Assembly (NCBI RefSeq): GCF_006864535.1
Contig: NZ_QHLL01000002.1
Span: 1-64,000, forward strand
Source of the DNA: Campylobacter sp. MIT 12-8780
GTDB taxonomy: Bacteria; Campylobacterota; Campylobacteria; Campylobacterales; Campylobacteraceae
DNA: 64,000 bases
Direction: 5' to 3'
The notes under the pieces were generated by a model, which saw only the letters and a list, made by a program, of their open reading frames with translations, was not told the DNA's origin and ran no database searches. The position numbers and the translations under genes were made by a program. Positions 36,709 to 48,423 of this stretch are shown here, in pieces (position 1 is the first letter of the stretch; every line of letters starts with the position of its first letter).

Positions 36709-37767
36709 CTATCTTGTGCCTACTGAGCTTTGTTGTTTGGTATCTTTGGTATCTACCCAGATATTTGGCACTGATCCGCCCGGTGTTAGAAAGATTTTTG
36801 CGTCTTTGTTGTTTTGTAGGGCTTCGTTAAATTTGCCTTGCACTTCGATTTGCTTTAAATTTAAAAGCGGATTATTTAGGCTTTGCGCGATTTCTTTGTT
36901 TGCATAAGCTTGCGCGTCAGCTTCTATGCGCGCTGCGTCTGCTCGTCCTTTTGAGCTAATGATGGTTGCGTTTGCTTCACCTTCTGCTAAAGTTGCTTTT
37001 CTAATAGCTTCTTGAGTGGCGCGTTCGGCTTCTTGTCTAGCGATTTGCACTCTTTCGATTTGTTCTTTTACGCTTGCTGGAAGTATGATTTCTCTTAAAT
37101 GCACATCTTGAAGCCATACCGGCGCATTTTGTAAAGAAGTGATGGTTTTAGTAATGCCATCATTAATCTGCTGTGCGATAGCGTTACGATTGGCTGGTAA
37201 TTCTTCTGCGGTGTATTTGCCGATCACACTTTGAACCACATCGCGCACGGTTGGATCGATGATTTTGTTTTCCCAGTTAAGATTATAAAGGGCTATGGTG
37301 CGTGAAACTTCATCTGGATTGAGGCTGTATTTAACCGTGATATTAACAAGCACGGTTAAGCCTCTTGAGTCAAGCACAGAAATAGAGCTTTTTTCAACTA
37401 TGCCCGAGCTTTGCTGAATCGTCGTTGGAGCTTCTGAAGTGGTGTAAGTCATCTGTCTTTGGCGAGTATCTACGATAATGATTTTTTGAAAGATAGGCAC
37501 GAAAAAATGAAGCCCTGAATTTAAAGGCACAGGATCATAACTTCCTGTGGTTACTTTGATACCTTTTTCACCTTCATTAACTATAGCAAAGGGCTTTGCA
37601 AGCACTAAGATAAGCACAAGGATAATGAGAGTGTAAATGAGCGGAGAAAATTTACCAAAGCCTTTGAAATTAAATTCTGGGGCTTTGAAATTAAAGCTTT
37701 GTCTGTCTTTGTTACCACTTGAGTTGCCGTTTTTTTTGTTAAAATAATCATTTAAATCTGCTGGCAT
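36709..37767 (-). CDS. SPFH/Band-7 (prohibitin-like) membrane protein
   Basis: A 352-residue protein with a cytoplasmic N-terminus, one helix (about 40-62), and a Band-7 domain (AIVNEGEKGIKVTTGSYDPVPL near residues 63-84 onward). A long Ala/Glu-rich helix follows (EQIERVQIARQEAERATQEAIRKA broken by glycine, about 240-290). Family members form large rings that hold membrane proteases or scaffold membrane domains. Two DUF2393-like genes follow in the operon and ilvE precedes it by 11 bases. I recall Cj0268c as the homologue. Confidence 0.85.
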   Translation of the reverse strand: MPADLNDYFNKKNGNSSGNKDRQSFNFKAPEFNFKGFGKFSPLIYTLIILVLILVLAKPFAIVNEGEKGIKVTTGSYDPVPLNSGLHFFVPIFQKIIIVDTRQRQMTYTTSEAPTTIQQSSGIVEKSSISVLDSRGLTVLVNITVKYSLNPDEVSRTIALYNLNWENKIIDPTVRDVVQSVIGKYTAEELPANRNAIAQQINDGITKTITSLQNAPVWLQDVHLREIILPASVKEQIERVQIARQEAERATQEAIRKATLAEGEANATIISSKGRADAARIEADAQAYANKEIAQSLNNPLLNLKQIEVQGKFNEALQNNKDAKIFLTPGGSVPNIWVDTKDTKQQSSVGTR

Positions 37768-37778
37768 TTATGTCCTTT

Positions 37779-38699
37779 TTAGTTGATATAAGTTAAAAAT
37801 GAGCTGAATTTCTCGTTGCGTCCATACACCACATCAAAATACGCATCTTGTATAAGCTTAGTAAGCTCACCTCGTTGCCCTTGCCCTATAATGCGTGCGT
37901 CTATATTGTTAATCGGTGTAACTTCAGCTGCTGTGCCTGTGAAAAAAGCTTCATCAGCGGTATAAACTTCATCTCTTGAAATTCTTTGGCGTCTAACTTC
38001 TAAATTCAGCTCCTCAGCGATCTTAATCACGCTATCTTGAGTGATACTTTTAAGTGAAAAATCATTTGGTGGAGTGATTAAAACGCCATTTTTAACGATA
38101 AAAAAGCATTCACCTGTGCCTTCAGCCACAAAGCCTTCTTCATCAAGCATTAACGCTTCTTCATAGCCTGCTTCTATGGCTTCGTATTTTGCAAGCTGTG
38201 AATTTAAGTAGTTTGCGCTTGCTTTTGCTTTGCCCATAGAGCTTTTGACTGAATTTCTTGCAAAACTTGAAATTTTGACTTTTATACCTTTTTTCAAGCC
38301 TTCTTCGCCAAGATATGCTCCTACTTCCCAAGCAGCAATTGCTGTGCGAACGGGCGCGTTTTTATGATACACACCCATAGTGCCATCGCCTAAAAATATA
38401 ATAGGGCGAAGATAGGCATTTGTGTTAAATTCATTTGCTTTAATAAGTTCAATTTGAGCTTGTTCTAGCTCACTTTGAGAATAAGGGCAATCAATCAGCG
38501 TGATTTTAGCACTTTCTAATAATCTTTTTGTATGATCTTGCAAGCGATAAATAGCCAAGCCTTTATCTGTTTTATATACACGAGTTCCTTCAAATACAGC
38601 ATTTCCATAGTGTAAAGAGTGAGTTAAAACATGTATAGTTGCATCTTTAAAATCAATGATTTTGCCGTCCATCCAAATTTTTTTTGCTTCAGCTTTCAT
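37779..38699 (-). CDS. ilvE: branched-chain amino acid aminotransferase
   Basis: A 306-residue class IV PLP aminotransferase making the last step of valine, leucine and isoleucine synthesis. HSLHYGNAVFEGTRVY near residues 26-41 is the family signature, the PLP lysine lies in GKAKASANYLNSQLAKYEA near 160, and GFVAEGTGECFFIV and FFTGTAAEVTPI follow in order. Length is normal. It probably shares a transcript with the Band-7 gene. Confidence 0.93.
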   Translation of the reverse strand: MKAEAKKIWMDGKIIDFKDATIHVLTHSLHYGNAVFEGTRVYKTDKGLAIYRLQDHTKRLLESAKITLIDCPYSQSELEQAQIELIKANEFNTNAYLRPIIFLGDGTMGVYHKNAPVRTAIAAWEVGAYLGEEGLKKGIKVKISSFARNSVKSSMGKAKASANYLNSQLAKYEAIEAGYEEALMLDEEGFVAEGTGECFFIVKNGVLITPPNDFSLKSITQDSVIKIAEELNLEVRRQRISRDEVYTADEAFFTGTAAEVTPINNIDARIIGQGQRGELTKLIQDAYFDVVYGRNEKFSSFLTYIN

Positions 38700-38772
38700 G
38701 GATTTACCTTTCTTGTATTTGCAAATAAAAGCGTTATTTTATCACAAATAAGCTAATATTTAGTTTTTTATT

Positions 38773-38934
38773 TCAAGCTTTTTTGTTTTTATCAAGATAA
38801 AAAAACACAAAGGCGATAAGGACATAAAAAAGCACAAGAGCTACAGCAAAGAAAAAATGAGCTTGCAAAAGCATATACAGCACTACGCCCAGATAGCAAA
38901 GCGAGATAAAAAGTAAATTTTCTTTTGTTGGCAT
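38773..38934 (-). CDS. 53-residue two-helix membrane protein
   Basis: A short ORF whose ATG overlaps the stop codon of the AMIN-domain gene (TAATG). It encodes MPTKENLLFISLCYLGVV, then a second helix about residues 27-47 (HFFFAVALVLFYVLIAF), ending YLDKNKKA. Two clean helices joined by a short turn, a lysine-rich end and the coupled start support a real gene at the end of the recA-eno operon. Function unknown. A C-terminal positive tail suggests both ends are cytoplasmic. Confidence 0.65.
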   Translation of the reverse strand: MPTKENLLFISLCYLGVVLYMLLQAHFFFAVALVLFYVLIAFVFFYLDKNKKA

Positions 38935-39591
38935 TATAAAAGGTGCAAGGTGTAGCCGCTAGCGTCTTTTTCAAGGCGGTAATTATACTTGCCGTCCATA
39001 TAAATAACAAGGCGGTAATAGCCTTTGTGCGAGCCAAGTATCATTCTTGTGAAAGGTGTGTTTGAGCCAAGTTTGATATTTTTGGTATTAAAGGCAGTGT
39101 CTCTTTTAAAATCAAGCACGATTTTGCTTGGATTTCCCACGATAAAATCGCTAATCATCTCATCTTGAGTGTTGATTTTAATGCGGTTATTAAAGCTTGC
39201 AAAAGAGATAAATTCTTCAAGTTTGCCATTATTTTCTGGGAATTGAAATTCAGTGCTTGAATTAAGTTCAGCTTCTGTAGGAAGAGCTTTTTCTGGTATG
39301 GTAACAGATACATCAAGCACGGCTGTAGAATTTGGCTTTGAAGCCTTGCTAAGTAAGTAAAGATTGTGCCAATCTATGCTTTTGTTGATATCCACGACTA
39401 GAGTTTTTGTCGAGCCATCAAGGGCTATGTATTCAAGTTGAATGCTTTTTAAAATCCTAGCGTCTGAATTAAAGCGAATTTCAGCCTTGTCAAATTCTGG
39501 TGCAATAGCGTTTTGATCTATGCTTTGAGGGCTGATAAAAGGATTTTGATCAGCGTTTAAACTCAAACATAATAAAAAAATAAAAAATAAA

Positions 39592-39605
<14 letters not shown>
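38934..39605 (-). CDS. AMIN-domain periplasmic protein
   Basis: A 223-residue protein with a signal peptide (about 1-18, ending LNA). The C-terminal half has AMIN-domain features: EFISFASFNNRIKINTQDEM, IVGNPSKIVLDFKRD and TRMILGSHKGYYRLVIYMDG, which in other proteins bind peptidoglycan. The start is the ATG at 39605, overlapping the end of the FtsB-like gene; the frame extends upstream but without a ribosome site. I recall the C. jejuni homologue Cj1670c as an N-glycosylated protein (CgpA); a DxNxS/T sequon DQNPF near residue 20 is not complete. Confidence 0.75.
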
Positions 39606-42133
<2,528 letters not shown>

Positions 42134-42275
42134 ACTCTTTCCTTTGTAAAATTCAAAGTTTTATTTTACACCATTTATGTTTAAGGAAAGTTTTATTTCG
42201 TATAAAAAATGAAAAATTTCTATCCAAGCATTTAAAATACTTGATTTTAGTTCAGTAAAATTAGCTAAAAAGTGC

Positions 42276-42281
42276 TATAAT
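42276..42281 (+). promoter_or_regulatory. extended -10 box for mqnD
   Basis: AGTGCTATAAT (TG-C-TATAAT) lies 37 bases before the GTG start of mqnD. Confidence 0.55.
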
Positions 42282-42317
42282 ATAGCCTTGTTTTAAAAAT
42301 TTACAAAAAGGCTTGAA

Positions 42318-43181
42318 GTGAAAAAGTTAGTTGAAGTGGCTCATTCTCCTGATGCTGATGATATTTTTATGTATATGGCGATTAAGTTTGGCTGGTGTGG
42401 CGAGGAGTTTTGTTTTAAAAACTCAGCCCTTGATATACAAACGCTTAACGAAAAGGCTTTAGAAAATGTTTTTGATGCAAGTGCCATTTCTTTTGCCCTG
42501 TATCCTTTAATCGCTGATGAATACGCTCTTTTACGCACAGCAGTAAGCTTTGGCGAGGGTTATGGTCCAAAGCTCATCAAGAAAAAAAGCACGCACTTAA
42601 AGTCAAATTTCAAAGTCGCTTTAAGTGGAGCAAATACCACAAATGCTTTAATCTTTCGCCTTAAATACCCACAAGCTCGCATAGTATATAAAAATTTCCT
42701 TGAGATAGAAGCAGCGGTGCTAAGCGGGGAAGTTGATGCTGGCGTGCTTATCCATGAAAGCATTTTGGATTTTGATGAAAGCTTGTGCGTGGAGGTTGAA
42801 ATTTTTGATCTTTGGCTTGAGTTTGCAAAAGAAAATTTACCCTTACCACTTGGTGGAATGGCTTTGCGTCGTTCTTTACCGCTTAGCGATGCGATTAAAA
42901 TAGAGCAAATTTTAACTCAGGCTGTAAGTTTAGCTGATCATAACCGCTCTATCTTAAGCAAAATGCTTTTGCAAAGGGGCTTAATCCGCGTTGATGAAGC
43001 AAAACTTCATACTTATCTTGATTTGTATGCAAATAAAAACTCCATTAGTATGAATGAAATTCAGTTTAAGGCTGTAGATAAGCTTTTTGAGCTTGGTTTT
43101 AAGGCTGGATTTTATGATAAGCTCATTCAAAGCAAGGATTATCTTATCCCGCTTGAGTATGAGGCTTTAAGAAATTCATAA
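42318..43181 (+). CDS. mqnD: 1,4-dihydroxy-6-naphthoate synthase
   Basis: A 287-residue MqnD-family protein. It starts at GTG with EVAHSPDADDIFMYMAIKFGW, the family opening that includes the substrate-binding DADD, and has ALSGANTTNALIFRLKYP near residue 95 and PLPLGGMALRRSL near 175. It cleaves cyclic dehypoxanthine futalosine to the naphthoate in menaquinone synthesis, so it belongs with mqnA at 18.3 kb. It lies divergent from recA, as I recall for Cj1674. Confidence 0.85.
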   Translation: MKKLVEVAHSPDADDIFMYMAIKFGWCGEEFCFKNSALDIQTLNEKALENVFDASAISFALYPLIADEYALLRTAVSFGEGYGPKLIKKKSTHLKSNFKVALSGANTTNALIFRLKYPQARIVYKNFLEIEAAVLSGEVDAGVLIHESILDFDESLCVEVEIFDLWLEFAKENLPLPLGGMALRRSLPLSDAIKIEQILTQAVSLADHNRSILSKMLLQRGLIRVDEAKLHTYLDLYANKNSISMNEIQFKAVDKLFELGFKAGFYDKLIQSKDYLIPLEYEALRNS

Positions 43182-43210
43182 TTTTGCGTTTAAAATGATG
43201 AAATTTAAGC

Positions 43211-43216
43211 TATAAT
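43211..43216 (+). promoter_or_regulatory. -10 box (TATAAT) for fliQ-murB
   Basis: AAGCTATAAT lies 25 bases before the fliQ ATG; GAGGA is the ribosome site. Confidence 0.45.
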
Positions 43217-43240
43217 TAGGCAAAAATGAAGAGGAATTAA

Positions 43241-43507
43241 ATGGAAAGTTCTTTAGTAGCTTTAGGCGTGCAAACTTTTAAGGTAACGCTTATGCTTTCT
43301 TTACCTATGCTTTTGGCTGGGCTTATCGCTGGGCTTATCATCTCTATCTTTCAAGCTACAACGCAGATCAATGAAATGACGCTTTCTTTTGTGCCAAAGA
43401 TTTTGCTTGTTGTGGTGGTGCTGATCTTTTTAATGCCTTGGATGATGAATACTATGATTGACTTTACCACAGGGATTTTTGAGCAAATTCCAACTTTTAT
43501 ACGATGA
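43241..43507 (+). CDS. fliQ: flagellar export apparatus protein FliQ
   Basis: An 88-residue protein with two long helices (about 15-38 and 53-78) joined by the conserved FQATTQINEMTLSFVPKI loop, the mark of FliQ/SpaQ. It is an inner-membrane component of the flagellar type III export gate with FliP and FliR. In many bacteria fliQ sits with fliP and fliR; here, as in C. jejuni, it is alone and overlaps murB by four bases. Confidence 0.95.
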   Translation: MESSLVALGVQTFKVTLMLSLPMLLAGLIAGLIISIFQATTQINEMTLSFVPKILLVVVVLIFLMPWMMNTMIDFTTGIFEQIPTFIR

Positions 43508-44280
43508 TTGTTGATTTTAAAAAATACTCAAGCGTTCGCATAGGCGAGGCATTTGAGGTTGAAATTTTAGATACTAAGCGTGAATTTAAGGGCTTTGTTG
43601 TAGGTGGGGCAAACAATTTGCTTGTTTCGCCAAGCCCTAAAAAACTTGCTCTTTTGGGAAAAGAATTTGACTTTATTGAAGTTATGGAGCAAAACTCAAG
43701 CTCTTGCACGTTAAAAATAGGCTGTGCGTGTAATGCTAAAAAAATCTATCTTTTTGCCAAAAAACACAATCTTGCCGGCTTTGAATTCTTAGGTAAAATT
43801 CCCGGGCTTTTAGGTGGGCTTTTAAAAATGAATGCTGGCTTAAAAGATGAAAATATCAGCAAAAACCTCATAAGCATAAACACTGCTAATAAAGAGCTTT
43901 TAAAGCAAGATTGTGCCTTTTCTTACCGCTGTTGTGGAGTAAAAGAAGTGATGTTTGAAGCGATTTTTAAGCTTGAATACGGCTTTGATGAAAAGAAAGA
44001 TGAGGCTTTAAAACAAGCTAGAAACAACCAGCCAAATGGGGCAAGTTTTGGCTCTATCTTTAAAAACCCAAAAGATGATTTTGCAGGAAGGCTTATCGAA
44101 GCTGTGGGACTTAAAGGCTTTAAAAAAGGAGATGCCATGATAAGTCAAAAGCATGCAAATTTTCTCATCAATACCAAAAACGCAAGCTTTGAAGATGCTC
44201 TTTTTTTGATAGAATTGGCTCAAAAAAGAGTATTTGAGGAATTTGGCATTCATCTTGAAAAAGAAGTTATTCTCATCTAA
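43504..44280 (+). CDS. murB: UDP-N-acetylenolpyruvoylglucosamine reductase
   Basis: A 258-residue short MurB, the FAD enzyme making UDP-N-acetylmuramate for peptidoglycan. VGGANNLLVS (about 35-44) and LGKIPGLLGGLLKMNAG (about 98-114) bind FAD, NNQPNGASFGSIFKNP near 178 holds the catalytic serine, and the end has the expected EKEVILI. The ATG overlaps the fliQ stop. The last 8 bases overlap the convergent gene behind it. Confidence 0.93.
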   Translation: MIVDFKKYSSVRIGEAFEVEILDTKREFKGFVVGGANNLLVSPSPKKLALLGKEFDFIEVMEQNSSSCTLKIGCACNAKKIYLFAKKHNLAGFEFLGKIPGLLGGLLKMNAGLKDENISKNLISINTANKELLKQDCAFSYRCCGVKEVMFEAIFKLEYGFDEKKDEALKQARNNQPNGASFGSIFKNPKDDFAGRLIEAVGLKGFKKGDAMISQKHANFLINTKNASFEDALFLIELAQKRVFEEFGIHLEKEVILI

Positions 44281-45034
44281 GTTTTGTGGCAAGTTTGGAG
44301 AAATAGTCTTTTAAAAAAGAGCTGATTTCCTCGATACTAAGCTCATAGTTTGCTTGAGCTTCTTTTTGCTTTAAAAGATCAAAGTAAAAGCTTAGGTATT
44401 CGTTTTTGATGATCTTGTTTGTGCGTAAATTGACGATTTTATATAGCACGCCGATTTTTGCGACTTTTTTTTGCATGAGCCATTTTTTTTGAATTTCTAG
44501 CTCGAAATTATCTAGCACTATGAAAAGTATGTATTCAGGGGCTTTTGCATACATTCTTTCAAGATCAGCTTCATAGTTGAGTAAATTTGATATATCAAAC
44601 ATAAGATGCTTTTTATCTTTGCTTAGAGCAGTAAAGTTGCTTGGAGTTTGATAAAGTATGTTATTTTGCTTGTTTAAAAGCTCTAAGCTTCTTTCAAGGC
44701 TTACTTTTTCAACAAAACGTTCAAAGATATCTGCGCTGAGTTCATTTGCACTTGCATTAAATTCTTCTAAATCAAGTTTAAAAGCTGTGCTAAAGCCGGT
44801 TAAAAGCACGAAGTCTTTGGAGCTATCCTCATAACGCAAATATAAATTATTTTTTACCAGCTCTTTTGAACTATCAAATAAGGCTTTTTCGTTATTTGAA
44901 ATTTGGCTTTGCCCTAGATCAATAAGCGTAAAATCATCATTTGCTTCAAGTTTGATGATGATTTTATTGGCAAATTCATTACCAAAACAAAAGCTTAGCG
45001 ATAGCACAAAAAGAAAAATAAGAATTCGAATCAC
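44273..45034 (-). CDS. conserved periplasmic protein
   Basis: A 253-residue exported protein I cannot name. A signal peptide (about 1-18, ending CFG) is followed by a mixed alpha/beta region with several aromatic-rich strands (KNNLYLRYEDSSKDFVLLTGF, PEYILFIVLDNFELEIQKKWLM, KIGVLYKIVNLRTNKII), somewhat like PBP-interacting or lipoprotein LpoB-like folds, though this is only an impression. It precedes no other gene of its strand and lies 9 bases after cysQ, so the two form an operon, as I recall for Cj1680c-Cj1681c. Confidence 0.6.
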   Translation of the reverse strand: MIRILIFLFVLSLSFCFGNEFANKIIIKLEANDDFTLIDLGQSQISNNEKALFDSSKELVKNNLYLRYEDSSKDFVLLTGFSTAFKLDLEEFNASANELSADIFERFVEKVSLERSLELLNKQNNILYQTPSNFTALSKDKKHLMFDISNLLNYEADLERMYAKAPEYILFIVLDNFELEIQKKWLMQKKVAKIGVLYKIVNLRTNKIIKNEYLSFYFDLLKQKEAQANYELSIEEISSFLKDYFSKLATKLR

Positions 45035-45043
45035 AAAAAGTTC

Positions 45044-45808
45044 CTATAAGATAATAGTATGAAAGTTTTCTTTTTTACTTAAAGCGATAAAACCGGGGCA
45101 TAAGAAGCTTTTTTGATTGTAAAGTAAGGGTGTATGGTTAAAATCACACATCAAGCCTTCATTTTGATTGACTAAAAAATCCCCAGCGGCTATATCCCAA
45201 GAATGCAAGCTTTCAAAACGATGATAAATGCCAGCCTTTCCTTCAAGCAAGAGCTTAAATTTAAGTGCTGAACTGATCTTAATCGTCTCAAGAGCGTTTT
45301 GATCTAAAAAGGCTTGGTTTTTTTCGTTTGGGTGATGCACGCTAACAAGAGCTGTTTTTTCGCTTGCTTTAAATGCGTTTTCATCTTTTTGAAGCAAGGT
45401 GTCGTTTTTATATACTTTGCTTTCTTTGTGTGCGTAAAAGCATTCATCTGTGCTGGGTTGTTTGATGATGCTTAGAATTGGTCTTTGATCTTTTATTAAA
45501 GCGATAAGTATGCAGTATTCATCACTTCCTTTGATAAAGCCTTTTGTGCCATCAAGCGGATCGATAAGCCAGAAGTGTTTTAAGTGCTTTCTTTCATCAT
45601 AGCTTATAGGCTTTTCTTCAGAGCAAATAGGAATATTGCTTTGACTTAAAATTTCGATCAAAGCTTCATTTGAAGCTAGATCAGCAGAGCTTAAGGGGCT
45701 TAAATCATCTTTTTGCCATACCTTAAAATCATTTTTTACATTTAAGATAGCTTTAGAAGCCTTTGAGCTAGCTTCTAAAGCGATACTAAGCAAGCGATCA
45801 AGATTCAT
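45044..45808 (-). CDS. cysQ: 3'(2'),5'-bisphosphate nucleotidase CysQ
   Basis: A 254-residue inositol-monophosphatase-fold enzyme. Metal-site motifs SEEKPISYDE (about 62-71), WLIDPLDGTKGFIKGSDEYC (about 78-97) and WDIAAGDFLV near 204 are intact. It dephosphorylates 3'-phosphoadenosine 5'-phosphate, a by-product of sulfur assimilation and coenzyme A transfer reactions. Orientation and order with gltA are as I recall in C. jejuni. Confidence 0.9.
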   Translation of the reverse strand: MNLDRLLSIALEASSKASKAILNVKNDFKVWQKDDLSPLSSADLASNEALIEILSQSNIPICSEEKPISYDERKHLKHFWLIDPLDGTKGFIKGSDEYCILIALIKDQRPILSIIKQPSTDECFYAHKESKVYKNDTLLQKDENAFKASEKTALVSVHHPNEKNQAFLDQNALETIKISSALKFKLLLEGKAGIYHRFESLHSWDIAAGDFLVNQNEGLMCDFNHTPLLYNQKSFLCPGFIALSKKENFHTIIL

Positions 45809-45846
45809 TTTACCCCTTTATATGAGCGTGATTATAGGGTAAAAGA

Positions 45847-47115
45847 TTAAACCTTTGGTTTTTCTCCGATGTAAAGTTGTCTTGGACGCACTATCTTAAG
45901 GCTTTCTTGTTCTTTAAGCTCTATCCACTGAGCGATCCAGCCCGGAGTTCTGCCGATAACAAAAAGCACAGCAAACATTTCATTTGGTATGCCAAGAGCT
46001 TTAAGTATTAATCCGCTGTGAAAATCCACATTTGGATATAAATTGCGACTTACAAAATACTCATCACTTAAAGCGATCTCTTCGATACGAGCAGCGACTT
46101 TAATCAAATTTGTATCAATATCTATAGCATCAATAAGCTCATCTCTAAGCTTTTTAAGCACTTTTGCACGAGGATCAAAGTTTTTATACACTCTATGCCC
46201 AAAGCCCATAAGTCTGAATGGATCGTTTTTATCTTTTGCTTTTTTGATAAACTCATCAACGCGATCTGGCGTGCGTATCATCTCAAGCATACGAATCACC
46301 CCTTCATTTGCTCCTCCATGAGCATGCCCCCAAAGCGCACCTATACCAGCACTAATACACGCATAAGGATGAGCATGTGTTGAGCCAACAGCACGAACGG
46401 TTGAGGTTGAAGCGTTTTGCTCATGATCAATATGAAGCATAAAAACCGTGTCTAAAGCTTTAATCTCAATAGGCTTAAGCTCAACATGATCATAAGGATA
46501 AGTGCGAAGCATATATAAAAAGTTTTCAGTAAAACCGCGATCTAAATTTGGATAGGCTGGTGGAAAGCCGTGTTTATAGCGATAAGCTGTAGCTGCGATA
46601 GTAGGCATTTTAGCGATGATTCGTGCTGCCATTTCCATATATTCTTCTTTAATATCCATATTTAAATGATCTGGATAAAAGGCTGAAAGTGAGCTTGTTG
46701 CAGCTTGTAACACAGCCATAGGATGAGCATTATCCGGAAATGCATCAAAAATTTTACACATACCCTCATGGATAAAAGAACGTTTTTTAAGCTCATAGCG
46801 AAAGGATTCAAGACGTTGTGGACTTGGAAGCTCTTTATATAAAAGCAAATACACCACATCTAAAAAGAGTTTGTTTTTAGCAAGCCATTCTATAGGATAG
46901 CCCCTGTGCATTAAAACTCCATTTTCTCCATCTATATAGGTGATCTCACTTTTACAACTTGCTGTTGAGGTAAAACCCTCATCATATGAAAATAAACCAG
47001 TTTGCTTATAAAAGCTTGACATATCTACTACGCTTGGTCCTATAGAAGCGTTATAGATCGGAAATTCGTAGCTTTTGCCATTTCTGTTGTCTGTTACGCT
47101 GATTGAATCTGACAT
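45847..47115 (-). CDS. gltA: citrate synthase
   Basis: A 422-residue type II citrate synthase of the TCA cycle. Catalytic histidine regions LHIDHEQNASTSTVR near 245, GALWGHAHGGANEGV near 277 and FGHRVYKNFDPRAKV near 321 are intact. The start at 47115 has AAGGAG 8 bases upstream; the frame runs further upstream without a ribosome site and through the intergenic region. This is one of the C. jejuni MLST loci, useful for placing the strain. Confidence 0.95.
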   Translation of the reverse strand: MSDSISVTDNRNGKSYEFPIYNASIGPSVVDMSSFYKQTGLFSYDEGFTSTASCKSEITYIDGENGVLMHRGYPIEWLAKNKLFLDVVYLLLYKELPSPQRLESFRYELKKRSFIHEGMCKIFDAFPDNAHPMAVLQAATSSLSAFYPDHLNMDIKEEYMEMAARIIAKMPTIAATAYRYKHGFPPAYPNLDRGFTENFLYMLRTYPYDHVELKPIEIKALDTVFMLHIDHEQNASTSTVRAVGSTHAHPYACISAGIGALWGHAHGGANEGVIRMLEMIRTPDRVDEFIKKAKDKNDPFRLMGFGHRVYKNFDPRAKVLKKLRDELIDAIDIDTNLIKVAARIEEIALSDEYFVSRNLYPNVDFHSGLILKALGIPNEMFAVLFVIGRTPGWIAQWIELKEQESLKIVRPRQLYIGEKPKV

Positions 47116-47229
47116 TGTCGTTCTCCTTGTTAAGTTATGTATAAGATATACTAACAAAAAAGGGCTTAATTTACTCTCAGCTTTGAAAGGCAAAAAGTCA
47201 AATTTGAGTATAAAAGTAACTTTTTTAGT

Positions 47230-48423
47230 TTAAGCTTTATATTCATTTGTTACTTTTTTAAAGTTTGTGATAAGTTTAATCAAGCTCATCGCAAATACAG
47301 CTTCAAGTAAAGCTGTTAAAATCAAAGCTGAATAAAGCTCAAAATCAATAACCTTTGCATTAAAACCAAGCGTAGCCGTAGCGATAAGTAAAGTTAAAGG
47401 CATGGAGTGGCTGAGTGCAAATAAAATGGTATTTTTAAGCTCAAGTTTTTTAAGAAATACCAAAGCACAAACAAGCCTTAAGCCAATCATCGCCAAAAGC
47501 AAATACAAAGCATCTTCAAGCACACCTAGTTCTACAAGCAAGTGTAAATTTAGCGTCGAGCCTATATAAATGAAAAAAATCGGGATTAAAAAGCCATATC
47601 CAAAGCCAGCAAGCTTTTCTTCTAAGTCTTTTTTGTGGTTGAAAAAAGTCGCGATAAATGAGCCTGCTATAAAGGCTCCAAGTGCGATTTCAAGATGAGC
47701 TAGTATCATGGTGATGATGACAAGGATTAAAATCGCCATACAAAAGCGAATATCTTTTTCGTTTTTATCCTGCCAAGGCATTAAAACAAGTCTTAAATTT
47801 GGATACCACCAAAAAAGAATGCCTAAAATTTTAAAACCAAACAAGCAAAAGACTAAAAATGCAAACAAATAAAGTAAATTTAGCCCCACATCAAACAAAG
47901 TCGTATCCTGCAAAAATGCCCCTGTGATAGTAAGCAAGATGATACTGACAACTTCAGCTAAAGTTGCTACAAGCATAGCAAGATTAAGCCACTCACAATC
48001 CTTACCAAAGTCTTTAAACAAAATAGATAAAAGCCCAACACTCATCACCGGTAAAATAATGACAAAAATAAGACTCAGCCCATACGCACTCACAGCGATA
48101 AAACTGATGAGGTAAAGCAAGCTTATATAAAAAATACTGCGTCTAAAAAGGCTTTTTTGCATAGTAAAAAAAAGTCTTAAATTTACTTCCATACCAGCAA
48201 TAAACATCAAAAAATAAAAGCCAACATTAGCCAAAAGATGAAAATTCTCGCTCTTTCCCACAAAGCCAAAAAACGCCGCTAAAGCCCCAAGTATGATCTC
48301 AGTAGCTGAAACAGGCAGCTTTAAAAGCTTGGCTATATAAGGTGATAAAAGCAAAACACAAGCGATAACAAGTAAAATTTTAAGATCGATTAAAGCTTGA
48401 GCGTCAATGGCATTGTGTAACAA
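47230..48423 (-). CDS. CPA2-type cation:proton antiporter
   Basis: A roughly 397-residue, 11-13-helix membrane protein of the Kef/NapA-like CPA2 family, without the C-terminal RCK domain of KefB/C. LLKLPVSATEIILGALAAFFGF near the start and LEIALGAFIAGSFIA near residue 240 fit the family. I chose the TTG at 48423, 7 bases after AAGGGG; a TTG seven codons upstream is also possible. Either start overlaps bioB by 20-41 bases. It probably exchanges Na+ or K+ for H+. I recall it as Cj1684c next to bioB. Confidence 0.75.
   Translation of the reverse strand: MLHNAIDAQALIDLKILLVIACVLLLSPYIAKLLKLPVSATEIILGALAAFFGFVGKSENFHLLANVGFYFLMFIAGMEVNLRLFFTMQKSLFRRSIFYISLLYLISFIAVSAYGLSLIFVIILPVMSVGLLSILFKDFGKDCEWLNLAMLVATLAEVVSIILLTITGAFLQDTTLFDVGLNLLYLFAFLVFCLFGFKILGILFWWYPNLRLVLMPWQDKNEKDIRFCMAILILVIITMILAHLEIALGAFIAGSFIATFFNHKKDLEEKLAGFGYGFLIPIFFIYIGSTLNLHLLVELGVLEDALYLLLAMIGLRLVCALVFLKKLELKNTILFALSHSMPLTLLIATATLGFNAKVIDFELYSALILTALLEAVFAMSLIKLITNFKKVTNEYKA

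Noticed and set aside
38792-39037. 81-residue ORF on the minus strand
   Set aside because: It lies in another frame across the AMIN-gene end and the small two-helix gene, and its composition is not protein-like. The coupled 53-residue frame is the better choice.
43504-45034. Lost autotransporter locus between murB and the periplasmic protein gene
   Set aside because: I recall CapA/CapB-type genes near here in C. jejuni, but the two genes overlap by 8 bases and no remnant sequence exists to support a deletion.
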